Part shown: positions 36,099-45,200 of the stretch, piece after piece
Numbering within the stretch: the first letter of the stretch is position 1
Layout: every line of letters starts with the position of its first letter
From: Saccharicrinis sp963677655
GTDB taxonomy: Bacteria > Bacteroidota > Bacteroidia > Bacteroidales > Marinilabiliaceae
NCBI GenBank assembly: GCA_963677655.1
Contig: OY782088.1
Length of the DNA stretch: 64,000 bases
Strand: one strand, 5' to 3'
Notes under the pieces: generated by a model
Database searches by the model: none
Told to the model about the DNA's origin: nothing
What the model saw: the letters and a program-made list of their open reading frames with translations, nothing else
Made by a program: the position numbers and the translations under genes

Positions 36099-36830
36099 TC
36101 AATTATACATTGCTTGCATAATAGCTCTCATAGCTTCGCCTGCTTTCATTTTAATATGAAAATCAGTAATCTTATTTGTAAAATTTGATTTATCAGGATT
36201 AATTTCAATAATAGTAGCGCCATTTTGTTTTGCCACTACCGGAACCTGACATGCAGGCATAACTTCTCCGGTTGATCCTAAAATAATTACAACATCAGCC
36301 TTTTGTGCTGCGTCAAAACTATTTTGATAGGCTTCAGGTGGAATACCTTCTCCAAAGAAAATAAAATCAGGTTTTAATAAACCACCACACTTCTCACATT
36401 TGGGAGGAATGACTTTAAGTTCTACATCTTTTGCATCATAAAATGCATGACAATCTAAACATTTTAGTTTTTGAGAATTACCATGAAACTCGAAGACTCT
36501 TTTACTTCCTGCCACATAATGTAAATTATCAATATTTTGTGTAATTACAGCTTTAACAATACCACTCTTTTCCAATTTCGCAAGCACTAAATGAGCATCA
36601 TTAGGCTTAGCCTCTGTAAAAAAATCATAAAATATTTCCCGTATCGCTTCCCAGGATCTGGCAGGCTCACTATAAAAATAACTCAAATCCAACAGGTGTG
36701 GATCATACCTGTTCCATATTCCTGACTCCCCTCTAAATGGAGGAATACCTGACTCCACACTAATTCCTGCACCTGAAAAAGCAATACAATACTTTGAAGC
36801 TTTTATTATTTCTGCAACTTTATTTATCAT
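36099..36830 (-). CDS. Sir2-family NAD-dependent protein deacylase
   Basis: The 243-residue sirtuin has Gly-Ala-Gly-Ile-Ser-Val-Glu-Ser-Gly-Ile-Pro-Pro-Phe-Arg (about 20-33), Gln-Asn-Ile-Asp-Asn-Leu-His, the catalytic His in Phe-His-Gly-Asn, and a zinc site made of two Cys-x2-Cys pairs. The late Gly-Ser-Thr and Glu-Ile-Asn-Pro motifs are also present. It removes acyl groups from lysines using NAD. Whether it prefers acetyl or longer/acidic acyl groups cannot be settled by eye. It is monocistronic, divergent from prsW. Confidence 0.9.
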   Translation of the reverse strand: MINKVAEIIKASKYCIAFSGAGISVESGIPPFRGESGIWNRYDPHLLDLSYFYSEPARSWEAIREIFYDFFTEAKPNDAHLVLAKLEKSGIVKAVITQNIDNLHYVAGSKRVFEFHGNSQKLKCLDCHAFYDAKDVELKVIPPKCEKCGGLLKPDFIFFGEGIPPEAYQNSFDAAQKADVVIILGSTGEVMPACQVPVVAKQNGATIIEINPDKSNFTNKITDFHIKMKAGEAMRAIMQAMYN

Positions 36831-36988
36831 GATTCACCCGATAACTTATAATATAATAGGTTGAATTATCCTTTTCTTTCCACAAATTCAAGCATAAAAT
36901 TAATTAAATAAAACTTACTTATATAGACTATTCAATATAAAAATCTTCTATTATTTTAATTTACTATATTCACTGAAAATTTCCGCCC

Positions 36989-37660
36989 ATGAACCTGTTG
37001 TTAATATCAATAGCGCCTGTATTTATAATTTTAATATATATTTATTATCGCGATAAATATGAAAAAGAACCTTTACAATTATTAATTAAAGGCTTAATTG
37101 CAGGCATGACAATTGTTATTCCGGTTGTTATATGCGAACATTACATCAGTTCATTATTACCTGTACTTTTCACTAATAAAATCACGTATGCATTTGGAAA
37201 TGCTTTTATTGTAGCTGCGTTGTGTGAAGAACTTTTTAAACTAATTGCGGTATATCTTTTAATCTGGAAAAATCCCAATTTTAATGAACGCTTTGATGGT
37301 ATTGTTTATTCGGTATTTGTTTCATTAGGCTTTGCATTGGTTGAAAACATTATGTATGTATTTAGTAATGGATTTGAAACTGGAATTTCAAGAGCTTTTA
37401 CTGCAGTTCCAGCACATGCAATGTTTGCTATTATGATGGGATATTATTTAGGTTTGGCAAAATTTATTACTCCAAAGAGAACTAGTTATTTTATACTTGC
37501 TTTTGTAGTTCCTTTCCTTTTTCATGGTATATATGATTTCATATTAATGGCTCAGGTAGGATGGTTATTATTATTATTTTTCCCATTCTTAATTTACATG
37601 ATGTATCGTACAAACATCAGAATGAAGGAGCATGAAATTAACTCTGTTTTTAAAATATAA
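36989..37660 (+). CDS. PrsW-family intramembrane glutamic-type protease
   Basis: The 223-residue protein has about seven membrane helices and the PrsW motifs: Glu80-Glu81-x-x-Lys84, Phe-Asp-Gly-Ile-Val-Tyr with Glu119-Asn120, His143, and a late His in Phe-His-Gly-Ile-Tyr-Asp. In Bacillus PrsW makes the first cut in an anti-sigma factor; here no anti-sigma target is nearby. The gene is followed after four bases by arfB, so the two are likely cotranscribed. Confidence 0.87.
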   Translation: MNLLLISIAPVFIILIYIYYRDKYEKEPLQLLIKGLIAGMTIVIPVVICEHYISSLLPVLFTNKITYAFGNAFIVAALCEELFKLIAVYLLIWKNPNFNERFDGIVYSVFVSLGFALVENIMYVFSNGFETGISRAFTAVPAHAMFAIMMGYYLGLAKFITPKRTSYFILAFVVPFLFHGIYDFILMAQVGWLLLLFFPFLIYMMYRTNIRMKEHEINSVFKI

Positions 37661-37664
37661 TTCA

Positions 37665-38060
37665 ATGTTTGATTTTAGAAATGAAGTAAAATATACAACA
37701 GCAAGAAGTTCCGGCCCTGGAGGTCAAAATGTTAATAAGGTAAACACGAAAGTAACAATTATTTTAGACATTGAGGAATCAGCAATTTTGTCTGAAGTTC
37801 AAAAAGCTATTGTTTTTGATAAGTTAAAATCAAGAATTAATAAAGATGGAATATTATCATTAAATTGTGATAAAACAAGATCTCAACTAAAGAATAAAGA
37901 ATTTGCATTGGAACACCTAAACTCTTTAATTAACATCACTTTAAAACCAAACAAAAAGCGCATAAAAACCAAACCCACTAAAGCATCCAAACTTAAAAGG
38001 TTACAAAACAAAAAAATATTGTCTGATAAAAAAGCAAACAGAAGACGATTAGACCACTGA
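37665..38060 (+). CDS. arfB: Alternative ribosome-rescue factor ArfB (YaeJ-like)
   Basis: I start at the ATG at 37665, giving 131 residues; an in-frame ATG at 37632 would overlap prsW and adds nothing typical of the family. The protein has the peptide-release Gly19-Gly20-Gln21 motif in Gly-Pro-Gly-Gly-Gln-Asn-Val-Asn-Lys and a basic C-terminal tail (about 105-131, rich in Lys and Arg). That tail enters the empty mRNA channel. ArfB frees peptides from ribosomes stalled without a stop codon. It lacks the codon-recognition domains of RF1/RF2. Confidence 0.92.
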   Translation: MFDFRNEVKYTTARSSGPGGQNVNKVNTKVTIILDIEESAILSEVQKAIVFDKLKSRINKDGILSLNCDKTRSQLKNKEFALEHLNSLINITLKPNKKRIKTKPTKASKLKRLQNKKILSDKKANRRRLDH

Positions 38061-38070
38061 ATATATAAAA

Positions 38071-38685
38071 CTAGACTTCACCCAAATACAAACTATTACT
38101 CATATCCTCTTCATCAAGACTACGAAAGGCAATCCATACTGATACTTTTTCATCATATATATCAACATCCCATAAGTAACTATTTTTATATTTTGAAACA
38201 CCGGTAAATTGATACTCCGCATAATTGGTACACTTATCTAATAAAATTACCACTAAAGTATCTAATGATCCATCTTTGTATTCATCCCACTCAAAAAATA
38301 ACCCATTATCTTTTCGTTTAACGGCACAAACTTTAGGAAGATCAAGATTACCAACACTCAAGCACACTTTATTGTAATCTATTTCCTGATCAGGATAAGT
38401 ATCTCCTTTAATTGCATTTTTCATATTAAATGATTGAGCAGTATGATATGGTGAACGACCAACAGTAACATGTGAAAAGGTAATTTTGACTAAATTTTTA
38501 AAGGGTTGTAAAAATTTAGTTACCAAACTCAAACGTTGTCTTTGTCGTAATTTGGCAGGAGAAGGTTTATCTTTGCGTACATCAGGTAGAGATCTGACAT
38601 AATCCTTACCATACATTGAATAAAATACAACACTGCCTACTTTTCCGGAAACTGATCCATTTGCTCCATTTTTAACTTTACCCAT
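38071..38685 (-). CDS. DUF6266 family protein
   Basis: The 204-residue protein begins with Gly-Lys-Val-Lys-Asn-Gly and then Gly-Lys-Val-Gly-Ser-Val-Val-Phe with Tyr-Val-Arg-Ser-Leu-Pro (about residues 14-34), the hallmark of DUF6266 proteins. A Gln-Arg-Gln-Arg-Leu segment follows. The rest is beta-rich. The family is restricted to Bacteroidota and often varies in copy number; its function is unknown. The gene stands alone at the edge of a 930-base gap and has three 11-base repeats upstream, a layout that suggests accessory content. Confidence 0.75.
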   Translation of the reverse strand: MGKVKNGANGSVSGKVGSVVFYSMYGKDYVRSLPDVRKDKPSPAKLRQRQRLSLVTKFLQPFKNLVKITFSHVTVGRSPYHTAQSFNMKNAIKGDTYPDQEIDYNKVCLSVGNLDLPKVCAVKRKDNGLFFEWDEYKDGSLDTLVVILLDKCTNYAEYQFTGVSKYKNSYLWDVDIYDEKVSVWIAFRSLDEEDMSNSLYLGEV

Positions 38686-38818
38686 AACTGTTATAAGATT
38701 AGATTAAACATTGGTTTGATACGTACCTGATAAGTAACAAATAAGCACCTGGTACTGTATAACTATGTAATTAAATTATAAATTTTTTGGAACAAATTCA
38801 AATTATATTCGATTTTAA

Positions 38819-38851
38819 CCGAAGAAAAACCGAAGAAAGTCCGAAGAATAT
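38819..38851. repeat. Three direct 11-base repeats starting CCGAAGAA
   Basis: CCGAAGAA begins at 38819, 38830 and 38841, so the units repeat every 11 bases, about one turn of the helix. They lie 134 bases upstream of the DUF6266 start. In-phase direct repeats of this kind can bind a protein array, but no binder is known. Confidence 0.55.
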
Positions 38852-38964
38852 TCCTAGTGTATCCACTTAATTTCAGTATCCATTCCTTTGCTACCCCATC
38901 TATGCTCCAATCAGTAGGTGCAGATTTAGTATAAGGTAATCCGGAAAATAAGCTAGCTTTAAAT

Positions 38965-39009
38965 CACATAAAAGAGTCTCAATTTAAAAAGTTGTAGCTC
39001 TTTTTTGTG
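38965..39009 (+). terminator. Orphan terminator-like hairpin
   Basis: 38965-38976 pairs with 38998-39009 (mostly A-T, about 11 of 12 positions), with a T-run inside the right arm. No gene precedes it on the plus strand, so it may mark a lost gene or an unannotated short RNA. Confidence 0.4.
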
Positions 39010-39424
39010 TTATGGTAGAAATTGTATTCAGACTGAAGTAACATTGTAAGTGTACGTATTGTAAATTTCTTGTTAGGAAATTACTTTTACATATTTCCAA
39101 TAACTAGTGAAGCCAAAACCCAGCACATACATAGAAGTACTATATTTGATTTTTTATAGTTTATATTTTTAACCGTATTTCAAATTCTACGATCATGCTA
39201 AAATGTTATCTTAATTTAAGGCTAAAATACTTGTCATATTTTGCCATGATATAATAGCTTGAACTTTTTACTTTTTTATTTTATTATTTTAGTACCTAAA
39301 TTTCATGTTTTTTTATTGTTTATACTTTTTGATTATTTATATTTGCCTCTACCAACATACAACCACAAATACATCCACCTTTATATTTAAATTCCCCCAT
39401 TTATATAATCATACGTGTTTTACC

Positions 39425-39453
39425 TTTGGGACAAAATCAAGTATATAAATTTG
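39425..39453 (+). promoter_or_regulatory. Promoter of the sensor-kinase pair
   Basis: TTTG at 39425-39428 and TAAATTTG at 39446-39453 are separated by 17 bases; the -7 box is a full match and the spacing slightly short. The leader would be about 160 bases. Confidence 0.52.
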
Positions 39454-39618
39454 GCAAGGAATTTTTATTTGATTCATTGTTAACATTAGCATTCATAAAC
39501 TTAAATAATAACAATGATTTAACTATTATCAATGAAATAATTTAGCAATAAGTCATAATCAAATTTTCAGAGCCCCCATATTGAGACAAAACAAAGTATA
39601 ACAACAGCCTCATTAAAA

Positions 39619-42219
39619 ATGAACAACGAATTAAAAAAGGACCTTAAAGATCAATTAAAATTAATTCAAAAACTAACCCAATGCAATGTTGCCCTCTTTA
39701 TATACTCCATTGATGATACAGTTTTATCTACTGAGAAAGAAAGCACTTCAATAAAACAACATATTATAAATGCTGTAAATTCTCATACCATTAGTTCTTC
39801 AATTTCTAAAGCTAAGTCTTTAGTAACGTTAGAATACAATGAGTATAAAAACATAGAACTTCTTTCTTTATACAAGAAAATAAATGTATTTCCAATTATT
39901 TCTGAAGGGATCAAATACGGTAGTGTAATCACACTATTTAATACTGACAAGATCGAATCGAATACAGAATATTTAGAAATTGCATGTAAAAATGTAACAT
40001 CCCTTTTCACGCAACAGAAAGTCATTAAAAATAGTCAAGCTTCAGAATTTCTTCTATCTACTATTCATGGTGTTCCTTGGTCTTTGGAATTTGAAACTGG
40101 TAAATTTACTTATGTAGGTCCTCAAAGTGAGAAAATATTATGTTGCAGTTCTGAAAAAATTAAAACAATAGACGATTGGCTTAATATAATTCATCCTGAT
40201 GATCGAGAAAGTTCATTAAATTTTTGTCTTAAACAATCTCAAGATGGGAATGATCATGTTTTTAGCTATCGAATAATTAAAAAAGATGGCAGTATTTCCT
40301 GTATCAGAGACATAGTTAAGGTTATTCAAAAAAATGGAATAACAAAGGAACTATATGGTTTTATGATTGATATTACTGATATAAAAGTTAAGGAACAAGA
40401 ATTATCAAATGTAAATAATCAACTCAAATATATTCTAAATCACACTAATACTACATTAAATATTGTTGATGAAAATCAAAATATAATATTTCATAGTAAT
40501 GAAAAAGCATCATCTATTAAACAGAAATGCTATGAATATTTTTGTAATGAAAAAGAACAGTGTAAAGATTGTCCAGCTTTACAGGACTTTAATAAATCTG
40601 TTACATTTTATAGAAACCTGAATGATTCTTCATTTCAAGTTACAGCCTTTCCCATTACTACAAAAAATGGAAAAACACACATTGGTGAGGTTCGAGTCGA
40701 TTTAACCGAAAGGATGAAGAAGGAGAAGCAGATTAATAATTTGAAGGATAAAATTGAGTTTTTATTAACTGCCGGAAAAATTTCATTTATTGAATACAAC
40801 TTTAAAACCGATATTTTTGATTGCAACCAGGTTTTTAATGAAATAACTGGATATAATTTTAACAGCACACCACTTGATTTAAATTGGCTGACTTCGCGGA
40901 TACACCCAAATAACATAAACTTATTTAAATCAGAATTAAATAAGGTAATCAAAAAACACAAAGATATTTTAGAATTAGAATTTCGATTTCTTACAGCTGA
41001 AAACAAGTATTTATGGTTTCATTTCCATGGACAGATGGACTCAAATGAAGATTCTAAAATTGTTGGAATCTTATTAGATATTACTAATAACAAAAGGTTA
41101 TTAAACGAACTTATTGATGCTAAAAATAAAAGTCATTATGCAAATGAGTTAAAATCACAATTTTTAGCAAACATGTCTCATGAAATAAGAACTCCCATGA
41201 ATGCAATTCTAGGATTTACAAGTTTATTAAAGAATCGCATTAAAGAGGCACCTTATAACAATTATATTACATCTATTGAATCCAGCGGTAAAACATTATT
41301 AGAATTAATTAACGATTTACTAGACCTTGAGAAAATTAATTCTGGTAAAATTGAATTAAAAAAAGATAAAGTAAACCTTGAGTATTTGATTGACGAGGTA
41401 TATCAAACTTTTATATTATTTGCTACAAATAAAGGAATATCACTAGAGATCATTAAACAAACATGGGTACCGAGTGATGTATATATTGATTCATTAAAGG
41501 TTAAGCAAATACTTATTAATTTGATTAATAACGCCATAAAATTCACTGAAAAAGGAGATGTAAAAATAGAGTATTCCTTTCTTCAAAATAATGTGAATAA
41601 CGATGGAGTTCTAAATATTTCAGTTATTGACTCCGGAATTGGAATACCTCAGGAAAAACAGAAATTAATTTTTGAACCGTTCATTCAAGAAGATCAAAAA
41701 AGCACTAAACTACATGAAGGAACTGGATTAGGACTGTCAATTGTACAGAAAATAATCACTTTAATGGGAGGAACAATTGTTCTTGAAAGCACTCCTGGTA
41801 TTGGAAGTAAATTTAGTATATCTATACCTGAAGTAGGTTTTACATCGAATCTTGACTCATCTTTAGCTACAGATAATAACATACAAAAAACAACTCCATC
41901 TCTTAATATAGAAAACACATCAAATAAATTAAAAATCAATAGTTTTACAGAAGAAGAAAAAGAAATAATTCTAATAAAATTTGAAAATATTCTAATTCCT
42001 TTATGGAAACAATTATCTGAAATGCTATCACTTACTAACCTAAATATATTTGTTAAAGAAATTTCCGAAATAACTAATATTATATCGTGGAGTGAACTAG
42101 AAAACTACAATAGGAATTTGAAAGCAAACGTTAAATCTTTTGACTTTGAACAATTACCTAATCAAATTAAAATATTTAAAAATTATATAGATTACATTCA
42201 TAACCAAATTATAAAATAA
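39619..42219 (+). CDS. Cytoplasmic multi-PAS sensor histidine kinase without receiver
   Basis: The 866-residue protein has no membrane helix. An N-terminal region (about 1-135) may be GAF-like. PAS domains follow at about 140-260, 265-365 and 375-495. The second PAS carries a cysteine cluster (Cys304, Cys309, Cys315, Cys318). HisKA has the phospho-acceptor His521 in Met-Ser-His-Glu-Ile-Arg, and the ATPase domain has Asn-Ala, Asp-Ser-Gly-Ile-Gly-Ile and Gly-Thr-Gly-Leu-Gly-Leu motifs. A helical C-terminal unit (about 770-866) resembles the end of hybrid kinases, but no receiver precedes it. The giant sensor gene follows after 42 bases, so they should be cotranscribed. No response regulator is nearby. 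Confidence 0.85.
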   Translation: MNNELKKDLKDQLKLIQKLTQCNVALFIYSIDDTVLSTEKESTSIKQHIINAVNSHTISSSISKAKSLVTLEYNEYKNIELLSLYKKINVFPIISEGIKYGSVITLFNTDKIESNTEYLEIACKNVTSLFTQQKVIKNSQASEFLLSTIHGVPWSLEFETGKFTYVGPQSEKILCCSSEKIKTIDDWLNIIHPDDRESSLNFCLKQSQDGNDHVFSYRIIKKDGSISCIRDIVKVIQKNGITKELYGFMIDITDIKVKEQELSNVNNQLKYILNHTNTTLNIVDENQNIIFHSNEKASSIKQKCYEYFCNEKEQCKDCPALQDFNKSVTFYRNLNDSSFQVTAFPITTKNGKTHIGEVRVDLTERMKKEKQINNLKDKIEFLLTAGKISFIEYNFKTDIFDCNQVFNEITGYNFNSTPLDLNWLTSRIHPNNINLFKSELNKVIKKHKDILELEFRFLTAENKYLWFHFHGQMDSNEDSKIVGILLDITNNKRLLNELIDAKNKSHYANELKSQFLANMSHEIRTPMNAILGFTSLLKNRIKEAPYNNYITSIESSGKTLLELINDLLDLEKINSGKIELKKDKVNLEYLIDEVYQTFILFATNKGISLEIIKQTWVPSDVYIDSLKVKQILINLINNAIKFTEKGDVKIEYSFLQNNVNNDGVLNISVIDSGIGIPQEKQKLIFEPFIQEDQKSTKLHEGTGLGLSIVQKIITLMGGTIVLESTPGIGSKFSISIPEVGFTSNLDSSLATDNNIQKTTPSLNIENTSNKLKINSFTEEEKEIILIKFENILIPLWKQLSEMLSLTNLNIFVKEISEITNIISWSELENYNRNLKANVKSFDFEQLPNQIKIFKNYIDYIHNQIIK

Positions 42220-42261
42220 TATCGTATTAAACTTAGATTTTAAAAACCAGTATTTAACAAC

Positions 42262-45200
42262 ATGACCCAGTATCTATATTTTAACCAGAAAAGATTAATA
42301 ACATTAATAATTCTATTTATATCAATTTATACGACTAGTAATGCAAAAGACCATGAACATGTATTAGTTATTCATTCGTATAATTATAGCTTCCCAACAA
42401 CAAATCCTTTCTTAAACGGATTAAATTCTGTATTTGATACAATTAATGTAAAATCAGATATTGAATTTTTAGATTGGAAAAAACTACCTACCGAAGAAAA
42501 TAAAATTAATTTCTATAACTATATAAAACACAAACTTAAATCTATTGAACCTTATAATGCTATCATTACCAGTGATGACAAGGCATTAGAATTTGTATTA
42601 GATCATCAAAAAGAGTTATTTCCTAATATTCCAATTGTATTTTCAGGAGTTAACAACCACGAATTAGCATTGGATCAAAATAATAATGAATGGGTTACAG
42701 GTATAATGGAACCTATATTTATAAAGGAAAATATAGAATTAATTAAACAACTATATCCAAATTCGAATAATATATATTATATAGTTGACAATACAATTTC
42801 AGGAAAAAGTGACCTTGCGAAATTTTTTAAAAATATTATTAATTACCCTGAATTAAACTTTAATAAAATTAATTTAAAGGAATATACATTTGAGGAATTC
42901 AAAAGAATATTAACACAAATACCTTCAACAGATCCTGTTATTTTAATATCAGCATACCAAGATAAAAATGGAAATACAATGAGCTTTGAAGAAAGTCTGG
43001 ATATTATTACAAACAATCTTAATGCTCCACTATTTCATTTATATGAGCATGGTATAGGTAAAGGAATTATAGGTGGAAACTTTGTATCAAAATACGACTT
43101 AGGAAAACAAACAGCCACAATAATAAATCAAATTTTTAAAGGTAGATTGGTTAGTAAAATTGATGTTCAAGATAATAGTATGAATAATTACATTTTTGAT
43201 TATTCAGAGTTACAGAAAAGACAAATCAATATTTATGATTTACCTCCAAACTCAACAATAATCAATAAACCAAAATCATTTTATGAAATTAACAAGAAAG
43301 CCATTTGGCTCTATACTCTATTTTTTATAATACAAACAATACTTATTATTTATCTATATAGAAGCAACATCAAAAGAAAGAAGATACAAACTGAGCTTAG
43401 AAATAAAGTATACGACAATTATAAATTAAGTCAAAAATTTAGAGATCTTAACGATACATTACATCAAAAAAACAATGAACTCTTAACTATAGAAGAAGAA
43501 CTTAGGGCTAATAACGAGGAATTATATGAAACAAATGAGAAAATAGCTGAAAGTGAAGAAAAATACAGATTACTCTTTAATAATTTAAATGAGGCCTATG
43601 CTCTACACGAGGTAATATTCGACGACAATAATGAACCGATAGATTTCATTTTTAGAGATGCCAATCCAAAACTTTTAACAGACTTTAATGTACAATATGA
43701 TGATATTATTAATCAATCAGTTAAAAAAGTTTTCCCAAACACCGAAGATAACTGGTTTAAGAAATGTGGTTCTGTTGCAAAACACGGAAAACCAATTAGG
43801 TTCAGAGAATATGCAGGTGAGGTAAATAAATATTATGAAACAACCGTATTTTCTCCAAAACCAAATTATTTTGCTGCGGTATTTGTGGATGTTACTCAAG
43901 AAACAATATCATCTATAGAACTAAAAAATGCATACGAAAAAGTAAAAATAAAGGAAAGCACATTTAAAAAGATGTTTAACAGCGCTCCTGTTGTAATGGT
44001 AATTCTTAATAAAAATTCTAAAATTTTAGATATAAATAAAACAGGATTAGAGTTACTAAAAAAAGATGCATCTAAAGCTCTGGGACTAAGAGGGGGAGAT
44101 TTTTTAAATTGCATTAACGCATCTCTTAATAAACAAGGATGCGGCAATTCAAAACATTGTAGCTCTTGTGTTTTAAATAATGCAGTTAATGATTCAATAT
44201 TATTAAAAAAGCATACAAACAAATCTGATTTCAAGATTAATGTTTATAATGAAAATAACTCAGTTAAAACATTAAATTTCCATATTTCAACAGCAGTTCT
44301 TCCTGATAATGATGAAGAAAAAATATTGGTATGTATGGAAAATGTTACTTCACTAAAGGAAAATGAACTTCAACTAAAAAATCGAAATACTGAGATAAAA
44401 CAATTATTAAACTCTGCCAAACAAATATTAACGATTAATGATTTTGACAAAACAATAGATAACATATTTAACTATTGTCTAAAACTTACTAACTCAAATT
44501 CAGGTTTTATTGGAATAAAAAATGGCGAACACACTGATATCACATTAAAAAATGCCAATGGTAAAAAGGTGTATTTAACTCTACCAATTTCTAAATCAAA
44601 AAATGATCCACTAAATTCTGTTTATGAAAAAAAAGAAGTCTATATAGATAACAATTTTGATAATAATCTTTTAGGTCAAAGTCATATAAACATTAAAAAT
44701 ATAATAATTACACCCATCATTATAAAAAATAAACCTGTAGGGATCATAGCTCTTTCTAACAAGAACAAAAATTATAATATTGGTGATATTAATATCTTAT
44801 CTGCATTTACAGAACTTGCTGCCTTAAGTTTAAATAATACACGTTCGAACCAACTTATTGAAGAAAGTGAGCAAAAATTCAGAAAAACCTACTTCACTAG
44901 TCCTGATGCAATTTCAATAAACTCGCTCGACGGTACTTTTATTAATATTAATAAAAGTTTTACTGAAATGTTCGGTTATACTGAAGAAGAAATTATTGGA
45001 AAAAAATCAACGGATTTGAATTTGTGGATTAACTTAAAAGATCGTGAATACATATTTAATAAATTAAAACCAGACGTAAAGATCAATAATTACGAAACTC
45101 AATTTAAAACAAAAGACAATTTAATCATAACAGCCTTATTATCTGCCTCAATTATTAAAATAAATAATACATCTCATTTACTTGTGATATGTAGAGATAT

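Larger units (their letters stand above)
38686..39618. other. 933-base non-coding stretch between DUF6266 and sensor kinase genes
   Basis: No open frame of useful length or recognisable domain is present on either strand. It contains three 11-base repeats (38819-38851), a terminator-like hairpin (38965-39009) that has no gene in front of it, and the kinase promoter (39425-39453). The middle part looks like decayed sequence, but no parent gene could be identified. Confidence 0.5.

Noticed and set aside
37632..37664. Longer arfB start overlapping prsW
   Set aside because: The extra residues are a read-through of the prsW end; the start at 37665 gives the usual ArfB length.
43717..44234. Minus-strand open frames inside the giant sensor gene
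   Set aside because: They are shadows of the coding strand; no domain likeness and no promoter.
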